From positions 4,340,001 to 4,404,000 of the forward strand of contig NC_064680.1 in NCBI RefSeq assembly GCF_023278565.1: 64,000 nucleotides of DNA, given 5' to 3'. Of this stretch, positions 34,666 through 47,989 are shown piece by piece (within the stretch, counting starts at the first letter, position 1; each line of letters begins with the position of its first letter). The DNA is from Colletotrichum lupini. Taxonomy: Eukaryota > Ascomycota > Sordariomycetes > Glomerellales > Glomerellaceae. Below the pieces are notes generated by a model. That model was given only the letters and a program-made list of their open reading frames with translations. It was not told the origin of the DNA and searched no databases. Both the position numbers and the translations under genes were made by a program.

Positions 34666-36703
34666 ATGGACCAACGTCACAAATGGATGGTGACGGCGAA
34701 GTTCGAGAAGAGAGCTCTTCTCATCGCCGTCAACGCCCTTGCCGGAATGTCAATTTTCTTCTTTGGTCCGTCTGACTGCTTCAGCTAGCCCACACGTCGG
34801 AAGTGCGTGCCTGATGCGAAAGAAATGCTGACAAACCTGATGTCCAGGTTATGATCAAGGCATGATGGGCGGTGTGAACAACGCCAAACACTACATTGAT
34901 CTTATGAAATTCGGATATGTCGACGCCGATGGCACTCCAGTCGTGACCGACACTCTCCTTCAAGGCGGCATTATGTCTGTCTTCTATCTCGGCACCCTCA
35001 TCGGCTGTATGGTCGGAGGATCCATCGGCGACCGATTTGGCAGAATCAAGACTATTGCCATTGGTGCTCTTTGGGGTATCTTCGGCGCGTCTTTGCAGTG
35101 TACAGCCATGAACTCGAACTGGATGATCTGCGCTCGTCTTCTGAATGGCATCGGTACCGGCATCTTGAACGGCATCGTGCCTGTCTGGGCATCAGAACTC
35201 GCAGACTATACTTCCCGAGGTGCCTTCATCGCCATGGAGTTCACTTTGAACATCTTTGGCGTTGTCTTTGCCTATTGGCTTGGGTGAGATTCAACTGGCA
35301 GATCAAAATATGTGAGACATGAGACTAATCAAGTTAATCATCACAGATATGCTGTGAGCTTCATCGACAATGGCGAGTCGGCTTTCCGATGGCGCTTCCC
35401 CATCGCCTTCCAGATTATTCCGCTGCTCTTCTTGCTATTCGGGTGCTTCCTATTCCCCGAATCGCCTCGCTGGCTTTGCAAGGTCGGCCGAGACGACGAA
35501 TCCCTCTATATCTTGCAGCGCCTCCGAGGCACCCACGACGGTATCGCCGAGGCGGAACTTGCGGACATCAAGGACGTGGTCAGACTTGAGCAGTCGGCCG
35601 AGGGAACCAAATACCACCACATGCTCTTTGGTCTCAAGTGTGGAAAACTTCACACGGGCCGAAGAGTACAACTGGTTATTTGGCTGCAAATCATGCAGTG
35701 CTGGACCGGCATTGCTGGCATCACCATGTACGGCCCTAGTAAGTCATAGATTTATCTCGAATCATTCTTGTTGTAAGAAAATCCTTTGCTAATCAGAGTC
35801 GCGAGTAGCCATCTTCCACATCGCCGGCTTCGGTCCATCCAAAGCTCTGTGGATCTCTGGTCTGAACAACATCTTCTACATGTTCGCCACGCTCATCTGT
35901 GTGTTCACCATTGACAGGATTGGAAGACTCTGGACGCTGTACTGGGGCTCGGTCGCTCAGGGCATTGCCATGTTCCTTGTCGGTGGCCTATCCCGCGGCG
36001 GTCTCAATGCCAGAGCTATTGGAAATGACGACGTTGCCAACTCATGGGGAGCCGCAGCCGCTACAATGGTTTTCCTTTAGTAAGTGATCTCGACACACTT
36101 TTTATACTCTGTGAATCACTGACACGTTCGAAGCACGTTCGTGTTTGGCGCGACTTGGCTCACTGTACCTTGGTTGTACCCGGCGGAGATCTTCCCGTTG
36201 CAGGTCCGAGCCAAGGGTAACGCCTGGGGCGTCGTTGGATGGAGTATCGGCAATGGGTAAGGCACCGAAGTCTCGGAATAATGTAGCTCAAAACTTATCG
36301 CTAACTCTGCACGAAATCAGTACTTTGACACTTGTTCTTCCGTACATCATTGGAGCCATCAATGAGAACGCGATGTACATCTTCGCGGCCATTAACGTCA
36401 TCAGTATTCCAATCGGTAAGTTGACAGGCTCCATACCCCAATTGTCTGGCTTCGTCTTTCTAACTGTTTGCAGTGTGGGCTCTGTACCCAGAGTCGAATC
36501 AAAGAACCCTTGAGGAGATCGATTTCCTCTTCGCTGCAGACTCACCGTGGACGTGGGATGCGGAGAAGAAGTTCAAAGAGCTCAAAGCCGAGCACGAAAG
36601 TCGTGTTGGTGCCGTTCGAGCAGCTGTCGGAGGCGATCTGGAGAGCAAGGGAGAGAACTCCAGCACCCATGTTGAGAAGTCTTCTGGCTCGGAGATTCAA
36701 TGA
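34666..36703 (+). CDS. MFS sugar porter (548 aa)
   Basis: Seven exons: 34666-34765, 34848-35283, 35347-35738, 35809-36079, 36134-36256, 36321-36415 and 36474-36703. All phases agree and the product has 548 residues. Sugar-porter signatures: GYDQGMMGG in the first membrane helix, GDRFGR in loop 2-3, PESPRWL after helix 6, DRIGR in loop 8-9 and PAEIFPLQVRAKG before helix 11. It has twelve predicted membrane spans, a plasma-membrane proton symporter or facilitator. The C-terminal cytosolic tail is polar. Its neighbours, an SDR sharing its promoter and an L-rhamnose dehydrogenase-like gene just downstream, suggest uptake of L-rhamnose or another plant-wall sugar. The specificity is inferred from context, not from residues. 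Confidence 0.92.
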
Positions 36704-37641
36704 TTCAGGCGTCGTACTCCGTGGTTCAGGATCCTTTAGATAGTGCCCACCCGGATCGCTCAGCAGGAAGACAAATAACGTGCGGGATAGGCTTGCAGGA
36801 GTCTCAGAAGGTCGGTCATAAGAGGATTAGAGGGCATTTGTGATACATAATCTTAGCGCCAATATGCATCAACATGTCAAATCTATCTGCATCTCACACT
36901 ATCTTGATAATGGATAGAGAACGCTTTCCGGGGAGCTGATCGCAAACACTGCATAACTCTCCCTTACTTATTGACCTTGGCTGGCATCTCATTTGGTCCT
37001 CCAAGAATGAACAGCTACATGTAGCAATCCGTCAGTCCCCGTGACGCCTATCTAATGCCATGAACCTGTTGCCACGATAATCTGCGCATACCATGTAGAG
37101 TTCGGATATATTAGTCTTAGTTCGTCGGACCATACATACTATGGTGCATAAGCTTAGAATTTCTCATCTTGGTTCTCTCTCGATTGCTGCAGGTGCAAAG
37201 GCAACTCAAGCAAGGTAAGCGACTCAAGCGAATCAACCCAAAACAAGTTATTCGATAAGCCACCTTACCTATGACCAACAGTATATCAACTGAGTCCTGA
37301 AGTTACTAGCCCCGTCCGAACAACACTGGCGTGGTTCGACCTGATAACGTGGTACCGTTCCTGACATGAGTCTGTCAGGTCCACTTTCATGCAGCCTCAG
37401 TCCCTCGAGACGAGGGTGCGGGGTAAGACAGCTGTGTAGATGTGAACATTCCGATCCGGAGCAAGTCAAAGCGCGGAGGATGAGGCTAAGCGAAGAGAGC
37501 GAGCAAAGTAAACAAGATTGCACCGCAGCGGGTTGAATCCCGTCTTGTAATTATGATTTAGCTAAAATCATTTCCATCAACTGCTGGTCACGCTGTTGAA
37601 GTTTGAGGTCGAAATTCGTCACATTCACGCGTCAAATAAAA
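36704..37641. other. Intergenic region between the sugar transporter and rhamnose dehydrogenase-like genes
   Basis: About 940 bp. I see no supported gene or repeat. The right half is the promoter of the SDR at 37642. Confidence 0.5.
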
Positions 37642-38726
37642 ATGGCTTCATCAAGCTGGCGGCTGCTGAAAGGCAAAACAGCCTGCATCACCGGAGGCAC
37701 AACTGGAATTGGCCGTGCGATAACACTCGAATATTTGAGACACGGCGCCAACGTCGCGGTCAACCACCTTGGCCTTCCTAGCGACGAAAAACACAGACTC
37801 AGCCTTATCGAAGAAGCGGAAAAGATCAGAAAAGATGCCCCCAAAGATTCCCCGACGGGCGAGTTGATTGAGCTTGCAGGCGATGTGACAGACCCGAATA
37901 CTGGAAAGGGGCTCGTTGCCGCAGCAGTCAAGAAATGGGGTGGACTGGATGTCTTCATCGCGAACGCTGGCATTTTCAAGCCAGCTGAGTTTCTCACGTA
38001 TGTTTGTGTCGGATTGGAAGTCTAATTCGACCGCGGCGTACGGCCAACTGCGCAGGGGCCAATTAGGGGCCCTATTTACGATTATCGTAGCCAGCCCAAC
38101 CTACGGTTAGAACCTCCTTTTTACACCTACGCAGATATTCATATAGTTCAATTAATCTCTTCGTCAACTACGGTTCGAACCAACTACCCTGTAATAGGGA
38201 TACCAACAGTTTGTTTGGTACGCTACGACAAAATCTTGGGTGGTAGGCTAACCACTTCGCAAATAGACTCGAAAAGGAAGTCTTCGATAAAACACTACAC
38301 GTTAATGTCAACGGCGCATTCTACTCGTGCCAGGCAGCGGCGAACCAGATGGTCAAGCAAGGACGCGGAGGATCAATCATCGACATCTCATCAATCAGCG
38401 CTCTGCAGGGTGGAGGTCTGCAGACACATTACACGCCGACAAAGGCAGCGGTCCTGTCAATGATCCAGTCAATGGCAGTGGCTCTTGCAAAGCATCGCAT
38501 CAGATGCAACGCTCTGCTTCCTGGCACTATCCATACACAACTGGCGGAGGAAGACATGCAGAATGAGACGAAGCGCAAGTATCTTGAGCAACGTATTCCA
38601 ATGGGCGTGGGCAAGCCTCATGATCTGGCTGGGCCGGCGGTTTTCTTGGGTTGCGAGGAATTAAGCGGGTTCATGACAGGATCCCAGATGTTGGTGGATG
38701 GTGGTATGTACGTTCATTTGCAGTAG
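37642..38726 (+). CDS. Probable L-rhamnose 1-dehydrogenase (SDR, 271 aa) with a solo LTR in its intron
   Basis: Exons 37642-37997 and 38267-38726 join in phase 2 to give 271 residues. The glycine loop TGGTTGIG (17-24), NAG motif, Ser of ISSIS and Tyr174-x3-Lys178 (YTPTK) make it a classical SDR. The THYTPTKA block, RCNALLPGTI and the ending VDGGMYVHLQ closely resemble yeast and fungal L-rhamnose 1-dehydrogenases (LRA1 type), which oxidise L-rhamnose to L-rhamnono-gamma-lactone with NAD(P). Context supports this: a sugar porter upstream and an SMP-30 lactonase downstream. The 269-nt intron holds a 202-bp solo LTR beginning 9 nt after the donor; without it the intron would be 62 nt. Both splice sites are intact, so the gene may still work. 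The upstream TTG frame is not used. Confidence 0.82.
38007..38208 (+). mobile_element. Solo LTR of the copia family inside the SDR intron
   Basis: 202 bp from TGTCGG to CAACA, with perfect duplications GTTTG at 38002-38006 and 38209-38213. The insertion is 4 nt behind the GT of the 5' splice site; the duplicated target restores the GTATGT donor. Sequence is hardly RIP-mutated. Confidence 0.97.
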
Positions 38727-39238
38727 TTTTTAGATATAGTTTCCGACTTTCGGTACAGAACCTCAATGTGGCACATTCTACGAAAACACGTTGTACCATA
38801 GAGTAAAAATAAAGGTAAAAAAATCAAAATAAACCCACTCGTAAAATCGCCAAATCCCAGCCCTTCCCCAAGCGTGCAAAGCACCAGACTACTGTCCATC
38901 CCACCGGGACCTAGTCGGAGACCGGCGGCTCCACACCGGGTGCGCCGAGCCGGAGCCGTCTCCAACCATTTAGCGGGGCGCTCCAGGTTACCCCGCACGG
39001 GCGTCTGCCCCGTGCGCACATAGTACGTACAGTTAGTTCTCCAACCAGTCGCGACTCTTCGCAACTCCAAGTGCCAGTGTTCCCTGTCGCTTCCACCTTC
39101 CTCTTCCTAATAGCACCACACGACTCGACTCTGCATCTTGTGGCCCCAAATCCTGTGAAAGTAGCCACACATCAAATCCGTTTCCCATCCGTATCTACAT
39201 ATTACTTTTTCAGATTCAATGGCATAAGTATCATCAAG
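38727..39238. other. Intergenic region upstream of the disrupted regulator
   Basis: About 510 bp. No supported gene; it holds the regulator's promoter. GC-rich patches occur around 38.9-39.0 kb. Confidence 0.5.
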
Positions 39239-40567
39239 ATGAGCGCCGATGACGAAGATTCACAGCCATACTTCACCCGTGGCCGCCTCAGTCGTGGCCG
39301 CGGCCTCAGAAACAGTACCGGCTGGTGAGTAGTATCCCTGCCCTAGACCTGAAGAAAACTCTTCGTAACCTGTCTCAAACCTGATAATTGCTTCTCGCAG
39401 TGCAACATGTCGCCGCCGTCATGTCAAGTGCGACGAGAGAAAACCTGTATGCGGTGGATGTGAGAGAACCAAACACAATTGTCTTTACACACCAAGGCGG
39501 CCACCAAACAGAAAACGGTCTGGTCCTGTCGTATCAGTCACCCCGAACAGCGACGCTCCGAAGCCCACGACTCCTCGAGAGCCTCGATCGCCTCGGTCTC
39601 CCAGTCCACCAAACTCCGAGTATCAGCCCGTCGTCTGTGGTGACGAGCCAGCTCCTCTACCGGCAGTAACGCTTGGAGAACCACACACATCAAGCATAGC
39701 AAGCGCTACCACAATAGCACCGTCCAATGACGAGGGCATAGATAGGTCTAATCACGCCAGTACCGGTGATAGACCAGCTTTCGAGCAAGACTCTCCAGAG
39801 CAAGTCGACGCGTTATGCACAGGCATCACACCACGAGGCACAGCACGCACGTCCAGCTCGTCCGGGGCAAACCTAGAGAACGCCACGGCCATTTGGGTCG
39901 ACCTGCTTCTCCAAGATGCGGCCATGCAAGAAATCGATTTCACCAACGTCAATTTCGAAGAAGGCGTGGATCTCTTTGCAAGTTCGGTCGTGCAATCACC
40001 TGCTGTGGGGCGGGGTATACCAAACACTAGTGGAGAAGGCCTCAGTCCTACGCCATGCGCGTCACATCCCTACTTGCATGAGAGATCTCCGACGCTCGAT
40101 GAATACCAATGCCTCGAGAAACAGGCTTGGCGATCGGCTACGCCTCTACCAATCCAGGCGCAGGAACATGTTGTTTTCCAAAATTTTGTGCAACACATTA
40201 GTAGATGGGTAAGCTGGAAAGTAGCTGCCCGGAACATCCTTCGAGTAACAATCCTTGTTGGCATTAGATGGATTTATTCGAACCTAGACGCCCGTTTGGA
40301 ACACTTGTCCCTCAACTTGCAGTACGTCGACGATTCTTGATCGGTAGCCTGTTCTAGGTATAAGTTAAAGGCAACATGCTGACGAGCTTTGACCAACCGC
40401 TGTTAGATGCATAATGTAGGGCTGCTCAATGCAGTTCTCGCTCTGTCTTCACGTCACCTCTCTTTGAGTACACACTCAGAAGACACACAAACCAGAGACC
40501 CCAACGACGCACTACGATATTATTACAAGACACTACACTATATCCAAGAGGCGATACAATACGACAC

Positions 40568-40772
40568 TGTCGGATTAGAAGTCCAATTCGACCGCGGCAT
40601 ACAGCCGACTGCGCAGGGGCCAATTAGGGGCCCTATTTACGATTATCATAACTAGCCCAACCTACGGTTAGAACCTCCTTTTTATACCTACTACGTAAAT
40701 ATTTATATAATTTAATTAATCTCTTCGTTAACTACGGTTCGAACTAACTACCCTATAATAAGGATACTAATA
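40568..40772 (+). repeat. 5' LTR of copia element B
   Basis: Begins with unmutated TGTCGG. The first ~100 bp keep more GC than the rest, so mutation density rises inward from the left edge. Ends in CTAATA where the solo LTRs have CCAACA. Confidence 0.9.
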
Positions 40773-43700
40773 CTAATTAGTAATTAAATTCTATTATTAT
40801 AAATCGGTAAAGTATCTCGCTATATAAAAAAGACGACTTCTTAATATTATATAAAATAAGAGATTCGTACTAATTAACCTTATAAAAATAAATAAAAAAA
40901 GAGGTAATTCTTAAATATTATATAGAATTAAGTAATCGTAGCCCTTTACTACTTACGAGAGGTCGACGTTTATTACGTTAAAATACGTTAATTAATAAAA
41001 CTACTTAAGTAACTAGCCTTTTACTATTACCCCGAATAGCTTTTTTACTAAATAACTTTTCTATAGCTAGCTTATAATTAGAAATTAACTAGTTAAATTA
41101 GAAAAAGGAAATACTTACGTAACAACTACTTACTTAATTAATTAGCGCGACGAACGAGCTTAATAATATAATATAAAAAAGTACCGCGTAATTAAAAAAA
41201 GGGATTTCTAAACGTAAATATTTTTATTTAATAGCAAAGGTAACCCTATAAAAGCTATTAAACTAAGAGATTTATAATATATAAAAAAGTTTATTATTAC
41301 GAGGATTTTATAAGTATAACCTTAAGCCCGTAATTTAAATAACCTCTTTATAGTTCCCTTAATTACCCCCCGGGTATTACTTAAGAATATAATATAAAGA
41401 ACGGTTTAATAAGAGAAGAGGGGATTTAGAGGTCTTAATAATATTAAGTTAAAAATATTATAAATCTTAGAGATTAACTTAAAAAGAAAGTAGCTACCCT
41501 AAAATAGTCCTATAACCTCTTGCTAAAGTTATTATTAACTTAAAAAAAGGCTAAAAAAACGAGGATCTAAAGGGAGAAAAAAGAATCCTTTAAAGGGCTA
41601 TTAAAAGGCTTCTTTTTATACTAGCTCCTAGTACGAGATTACTAATTTTAAGAAATTAACTAAGTAATAAAAGGGATCGTTAGTAAGTAATAATTACTTA
41701 ACCGTAATTAAGCTACGAAAAAAACTACTTAAAAAATATAAAATAGGGTACCGAGAGGCTATAAAAAATAAGATTTTTAAAATATCTAACTTTACTACGT
41801 ATAAATAATAAGTAGGTATTTTTAATAAGTCCTTAAAATCTACGATTTTATAAAAAAGAGGGCTTAATTTTATTAATTATACTTAACAGCCTATATAGTT
41901 CCTAATAGCTTATATAGCTCCTCTACGAGCTATATAGCGTTTATTTTTAACTATTTTTATAAAATACTACCCTAAAAAAAGTAAGTTAAAAAAGGAAGTT
42001 ATTTAGAGATTATAAAGAGTACGAGGCTTAGGAGGCTAGAAATATACGAGATAGTAGAAATTAGTAACTAATAAAGATCCCGAGACTAATTATTATATCT
42101 TTTTATAATAATATAAACGTTTATTATTACTATTATAAAAAAGAACTACTAAAAGCTACCCTTTTATATTAAATAAAAAAGAGGATCTTAATAAGTACGA
42201 TAGTTAGTAATTTAAAAGAGTAATAGTAATTACTAAAAATAATAAAAACGAGAGTAATAGTAAGATAGTAAAAGGGTATAAGAATTTTTTAAACCCCGAT
42301 AAATTCGTTAGGTAGTAAAAGTATAGATTTACTATAACTAGCGCGCAGATTAAATATATCCCTATTAAAATTAAATACGCTAACAATTATTAATATAAGT
42401 ATAAACTAGAGCACGACCTTTAGCGAGTTAAAGTAAAAAAAAAGAGGACAAAACCCGATCTTAAATAAAATCCTAATCCCTTATAAGTAAATAAATATTA
42501 ACCCGGATTATTAAGGGACGTAAATATATAAAACTGCGGATTAGCCTAACGGTAAGTAAATTAACGTAGTATTAATCTATTTAACTAAGGTTTATAAAAA
42601 AAAGGGGTTATAAAAGTAACCCTTATTTTATAAAATCGCAAACGACCTTAGTTACTAACTAAATAAATAGTTCGCGAGCATAAGCCTAGGAATTACGAAA
42701 GTAATTAATAAATTCCTCTACGAGCGAGGGGTATTATTAGCGTAATTATAATTATAAAAACTATACGAAATACTAATAGCGATAATTATAAAGGAGGAAT
42801 TTATACTATAGAACTAAGTATAAGTCGATAAAGTATATAATCGCTTTAACGAATTTAAAAAAAGGGTAAACGACCCAAATTTCCTCCTTATAATTACTAA
42901 CGGAAATCTATCGTTATAAAAAGATATATTAGGGTAAAATATAGTACTAAAAATACGATAATTAATAATTCTACCTATTTTAATTTATAACTCGTTACCG
43001 CTACTAATACGAAATTCGGTACTAATTAGCTAATAAAAAAAGAAGTAAACGACCCGAAGTTATTAATAATACGTAATAATATAGGGATCGTATATAAAGA
43101 CCAAAAATTTAGTAATAAATACGAGGTAATTTACAAACTTTAAAAAGATCTTCTTAAAAGAGAAATTATACTCTAGGGGGAAATATAAGGTCTTATAAAA
43201 AACCCTAACGATATTTTATAATTATTATATAAAAGTCGGAATTAGGGAATATTAATACTATTCGGTAATTAATATCGTATTCGTAGGTAAAGCTTCTAAT
43301 TATTATTACGAAATAGTATATAATCTCGATTAAAACGACTTTTTTAATATAATTAACGTAATCCGAAGCTACTTTAAGACCTATAATAAAAACCTAGAGC
43401 TCCTATCTAAGCTATAAATAATTTCTTTTATATTTATAACTAGGATAATAAAAGGCAAATTATAAATAAAGATCCTTAAAAAGCTTATTAATTAAATTAA
43501 TAAGCTAGCAAAAACCTAGCTAAATAAGGGGATAAATAAGTAAAAAGTTAAATATCTCTATACCGTAATTTAGTATATACTAAAAATAAAAATAACCTTA
43601 TACTAAGTACCTAAAGACTACGAGACGCTCTACTCGAGGCTAAGATCTAGCTTTAATATTAAAATAAAAATACCGTACTAAACCTACCTCTAGGCATATA

Positions 43701-46700
43701 ACGGCCCTCACTAATAATATTAAGTCGATTAAACGTATAATAAAAAAAGAAAAAAGGCTAAATATAGTAATTACTAATAAAAAGGCTTAGATTCGTTAAA
43801 TAAATAGAGATTTAACTTACGGGTAGGGTAATAAAAAAGGTAATATTATGTTTATAAGAAAGATAAATATTAATTAAGTAACTACTCCGAAAAAGAGCGT
43901 ACTAAATCGTATGAATAATATAAAAAGTCGAGGGTAGTAAACGGTAAAACTAGCCCTCGTTAATTTAACTAATTCCTCGTTATATATAAAAATAAATCCG
44001 GAGGTACGGAACTTAGTAATAGTAGCTAAAGTAGTAGCCTAAAGTATATACCCCCTATAAAAAATTCGGAAAATAAAAAAGATCTTACCCCCTATATTAA
44101 TAAATTAAATTATAATAAAATTAATAATATTAACTACTCTTTTGTTACCCCATTAGCCTCTAGAGGATATATAAAGCTAAATAAATAGAAAGTAGTAAAA
44201 GCTCTTAATAAATAGGCTTTTATTTATAAATAATAAAAAAAGGTCCCTTAGATAACGGATATAGAGGCGGCTAAAAGGGTAAATCTAATAAAGCTAAAGC
44301 TTATTCTTTTAATAATTAAAAAGAAGACGCTCTCTCTCTTAATATTTAAAAAAAAAGAATATAGTACTAAGTATATCTAGGGGTAGCTAGAGGGGTCCTT
44401 TTTATACTACTTAAATCCCTCGAATACTAAGCTTATATAAGTATTTTACGTAAGTAAAAAGTACGGCCTAAACGATTTTTATAAAATTATCTTAGATACT
44501 AAGGTATCGTAATAATTAACTAAAAAAAAAGGGCAATTCTAAGCGCTATAAAAGATCGTATTAATAATACTTAATACGTTAATAGTAAGTATTATAAAAA
44601 TTAATTTCGGCCTAGATAAGGAAATCGTCGCCCTAAGTATAATAAAAATAGAAACGTACTTTAGAACGATAACTTTTTATATTTTGCCCATTAATACCCC
44701 ATTTCTCTTATATCTAAAAAATATAGATTAACTAAGTATTATATTTAATAATATAAAGAATAAAATCTCTAGCGGTAAGTACTTTAAAATAGTTAAACGA
44801 TAATAGGGGTATACGTTTATAAAGCTTATTAACGATATAAAGTTAATTAATTATTTAATAAAAAGTAAGCTTAGAAAACTATACTAAAGATTCGGGTACC
44901 CGTCGGTTACGAGGCTATATAACCTCCTAAAGTAATTAAGTAATAATAATATTAAAATAGGGGCGCTAGAGTAGTTAATAAAAGTATATTACTAATACTA
45001 AATAAATACGCAGAGCCTATGTAAATTTAAGTTTAAATTATATAATAAGCTCAATTTTAACTAAGAAATCGTTATTAATATCTTTTACTTAAATAGTCGG
45101 CTAGTATTATATATAATTAACGTAGTTATATCTTTCTAAGTAGGGTAATTCCTCTAGGATCTATAAATAAAGATAGTATGGGTAGCCCTATAAAAAAGCT
45201 AGATCGATATATATTAAGGACCGCTAAACGGTATTAAAACCGATGCTAATACTAGCTTTAAGTTAGTAAAATTTAAAAATAATGCGACGGCTTACGGTAT
45301 ATAACTAAAAGTCGTACTTATTAAAACGTACTATAATATTAAAAAAGTAAAAAGGGTATACTAATAATTAAAAAGGGCGTTTAAAATTATTAAAAAAGAA
45401 AATCCGGATTTTACTAACGACGAATACCTCTAAATAGTACTTAAATACTATAACAATACTATAGGGCCTAACGGACTTATATTAACGCTATTAATATTTA
45501 GAGTATATTTAAGAACGACCTTAGCCTTACTATTATTACTAAGTATAAGCTAACGAGCCCGAGTAGTTAAAAAAGTAATATAGGCACTGCGCAAAGTAAG
45601 TATAAAAAAGTAAGTTAATAAAATAATTACTACGTATAATAAGCCCGATATAGGAGATAATCTAAATATATTACTAAATTTAGATATACGAGTATAGTAC
45701 GAAATTACTTAATAATAGGCTAGGCTATATAAGTTAATTTTTATTAACGAGCGCTCTTATATAATTATAAGAGATTATAACTAACTACTTAAAATATTAA
45801 TTACGGTAATTAGACCGTACTATATAGATCCTAACGAGGTAATTTCTAACTTATAAAAAAAAGAAGAGCTAAGGGAAACTATATAACCCGTAGTAGAGGT
45901 ATAGGAAATTATCCTTAATAAAATCGTCGTAGTAATACTAATAAATAACGAAGAAAAAGAAATTGCTAAAAGGGTACTAATACTACTAGTAAGACGTCGT
46001 AAAAAACTACGATAACAAGCCCTAACGTAGCAATTTATTACTAACGACGAGGTAATTAATACTTTTTATATAATAAAAGAAAAAGCCGATTTCGGACTAG
46101 TAGTTAAATTACGTAAAAAAGGCATAATTATAACTATTAAAAAGCTATATAAGGAATTAGATCTTATCGAAATAAATACTTTTCGTAATCGAGAGGTCTA
46201 TTAATTTATTTTATACGACTTAAAAAAATATATAAACCTCTATATATTTAAATTATAAATAGTTCATAAGATTAAAGGGAAAAGAATACCCTAGCTATAT
46301 AAGAAGTCTAAATACGTAATTTAGGGGTACGGCGACGTTAAAAAGGCGACGCTACTTATATAATCGCTTATTATATAGCGCTATAGCTAACGATTAATAA
46401 TAGTACTAATAATATCGCTATAAAAAAGGGAATACGAAATTTAGAGCCGTAATATTACCTAGGCCTATACCTAATCGGCCATAGGGCTTATAAGGAAAAT
46501 CCTAGCCTATTTACTAAAAGAAATAGCTAGTAAGTACCTAAAAAGTACGATTATTAAAATACTTAAGCTACTATATAGGCTCGTAGAATCGGGCACTTAT
46601 TAATAAGCTACTTACTACGATTTTTATATTAATTAACTATTAATAGTTACCTCTATATACGACCCGTACTTACTAGTTACGGAGTATAAAAGCGACTAAT

Positions 46701-47784
46701 TTAGGATCGTTAGAATATAAACTAATAATATATTAGGCCTATTTAATATTAACTTTATAAAAAAAGAGGATAAGGAGCTTTAGAAAGCGGGCTTTATAAT
46801 AAAGCTAAAAGAGGTCCTTATAATAAATACCCCCTTAGTATTTAATAGCGGGATTTTTATAATTAAAAAAGAAACCATCGTTTTTTAATAAAAGGGGTAG
46901 GGTAAGAAGATTAACCTTATTAATCTAAATATAACTAACGTTAAGAAGTAGTATAAGGCTAAGCTCGTACGAGGGGTATATATTATAAGTATTTATTAGC
47001 CCGTAATAACTTTTAATTCCGCTAAAGTAGTATAAGCTATAGATCTAACTAAACGAAATATCGAGGTACTTAATAAGTAGCTTAAGTAGTAATAAACGAA
47101 TCTTAATTAAGGCCTCGTCTATTACCTAATTAACTTTATAACTAGTAAGCTCTACGTCTTTATTAATAGGTTATTTATAAATAATAACGACCTTACTTCG
47201 TAATTAGGGTATATTATTATCCTAGTTAACGAGAGTATAAGTAAGAGTGAATTCACTATATATAGTAATATAATCTATTACTCGTTAACTAAAAATAAAT
47301 AAATAACGAAAAGTATATTAGCGTTAGAAGTATATAATATAATTAACGGCGTTAACCTTTCTTATATAATTTTAATAACGCTAAAGAAGATTACTAATCG
47401 AATTAGCTTTCTACCTATTTTAACGATTATTTATACCGATTCTTATTTACTATATAAATACCTCGTTAAATTAAGAATAACGAAGGAAAAGAGGCTTATA
47501 ATTAATATTATAGCCCTTAAGTAATCGTACAAAAGGCGCGAAATACTTAAGATTTATTAAATTAATAATAAAAATAACTTTATAAACGTTTTAATAAAAG
47601 TAGTACTAAATAAGGGATTAGAGTAATTTATAAATAATAGAAAAGCTATTATATAAATAGAGGGATAGGTTATTTAAAAAGAGTAAAGAAAAAGGAGAAA
47701 GGGAGACGACTTAATAAACGGGCCTAAGGTCGAATTATACCTCTAACCGTAGCGGTTAAATTAATAAAAAAAAGAGAAAGTTAG

Positions 47785-47989
47785 TATTAAATTAGAAGTC
47801 TAATTCGACCGCAGTATATAACTAACTACGTAGGGGCTAATTAGGGGCCCTATTTATAATTATTATAGCTAGCCTAACCTATAGTTAAAACCTCTTTTTT
47901 ATACCTACTACGCAGATATTTATATAGTTTAATTAATCTCTTCGTCAACTACGATTCGAACTAACTACCCTATAATAGGGATACCAACA
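47785..47989 (+). repeat. 3' LTR of copia element B
   Basis: Begins TATTAA (family TGTCGG), ends with an unmutated ATACCAACA. Mutations are concentrated at the inner side, mirroring the 5' LTR. Confidence 0.9.

Larger units (their letters stand above)
40568..47989 (+). mobile_element. Full-length Ty1/copia LTR retrotransposon, RIP-mutated (element B)
   Basis: 7,422 bp with 205-bp LTRs at 40568-40772 and 47785-47989. Flanks are GACAC (40563-40567) and GATAC (47990-47994), a target duplication with one C-to-T change. It aligns with element A along its entire length and has the same layout: a degenerate CCHC-like knuckle near 43.85 kb, integrase remnants before reverse transcriptase, RNase H near 47.2-47.6 kb, and a purine tract before the 3' LTR. 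CpA and TpG are nearly absent, stop codons are dense, and no protein is encoded. The two copies differ at many sites, as expected from independent RIP rounds. It sits within an exon of the regulator gene in the same orientation. Confidence 0.95.

Noticed and set aside
42204..42386. 60-codon hydrophobic minus frame inside element B
   Set aside because: A chance frame in RIP-mutated AT-rich DNA; not a membrane protein gene.
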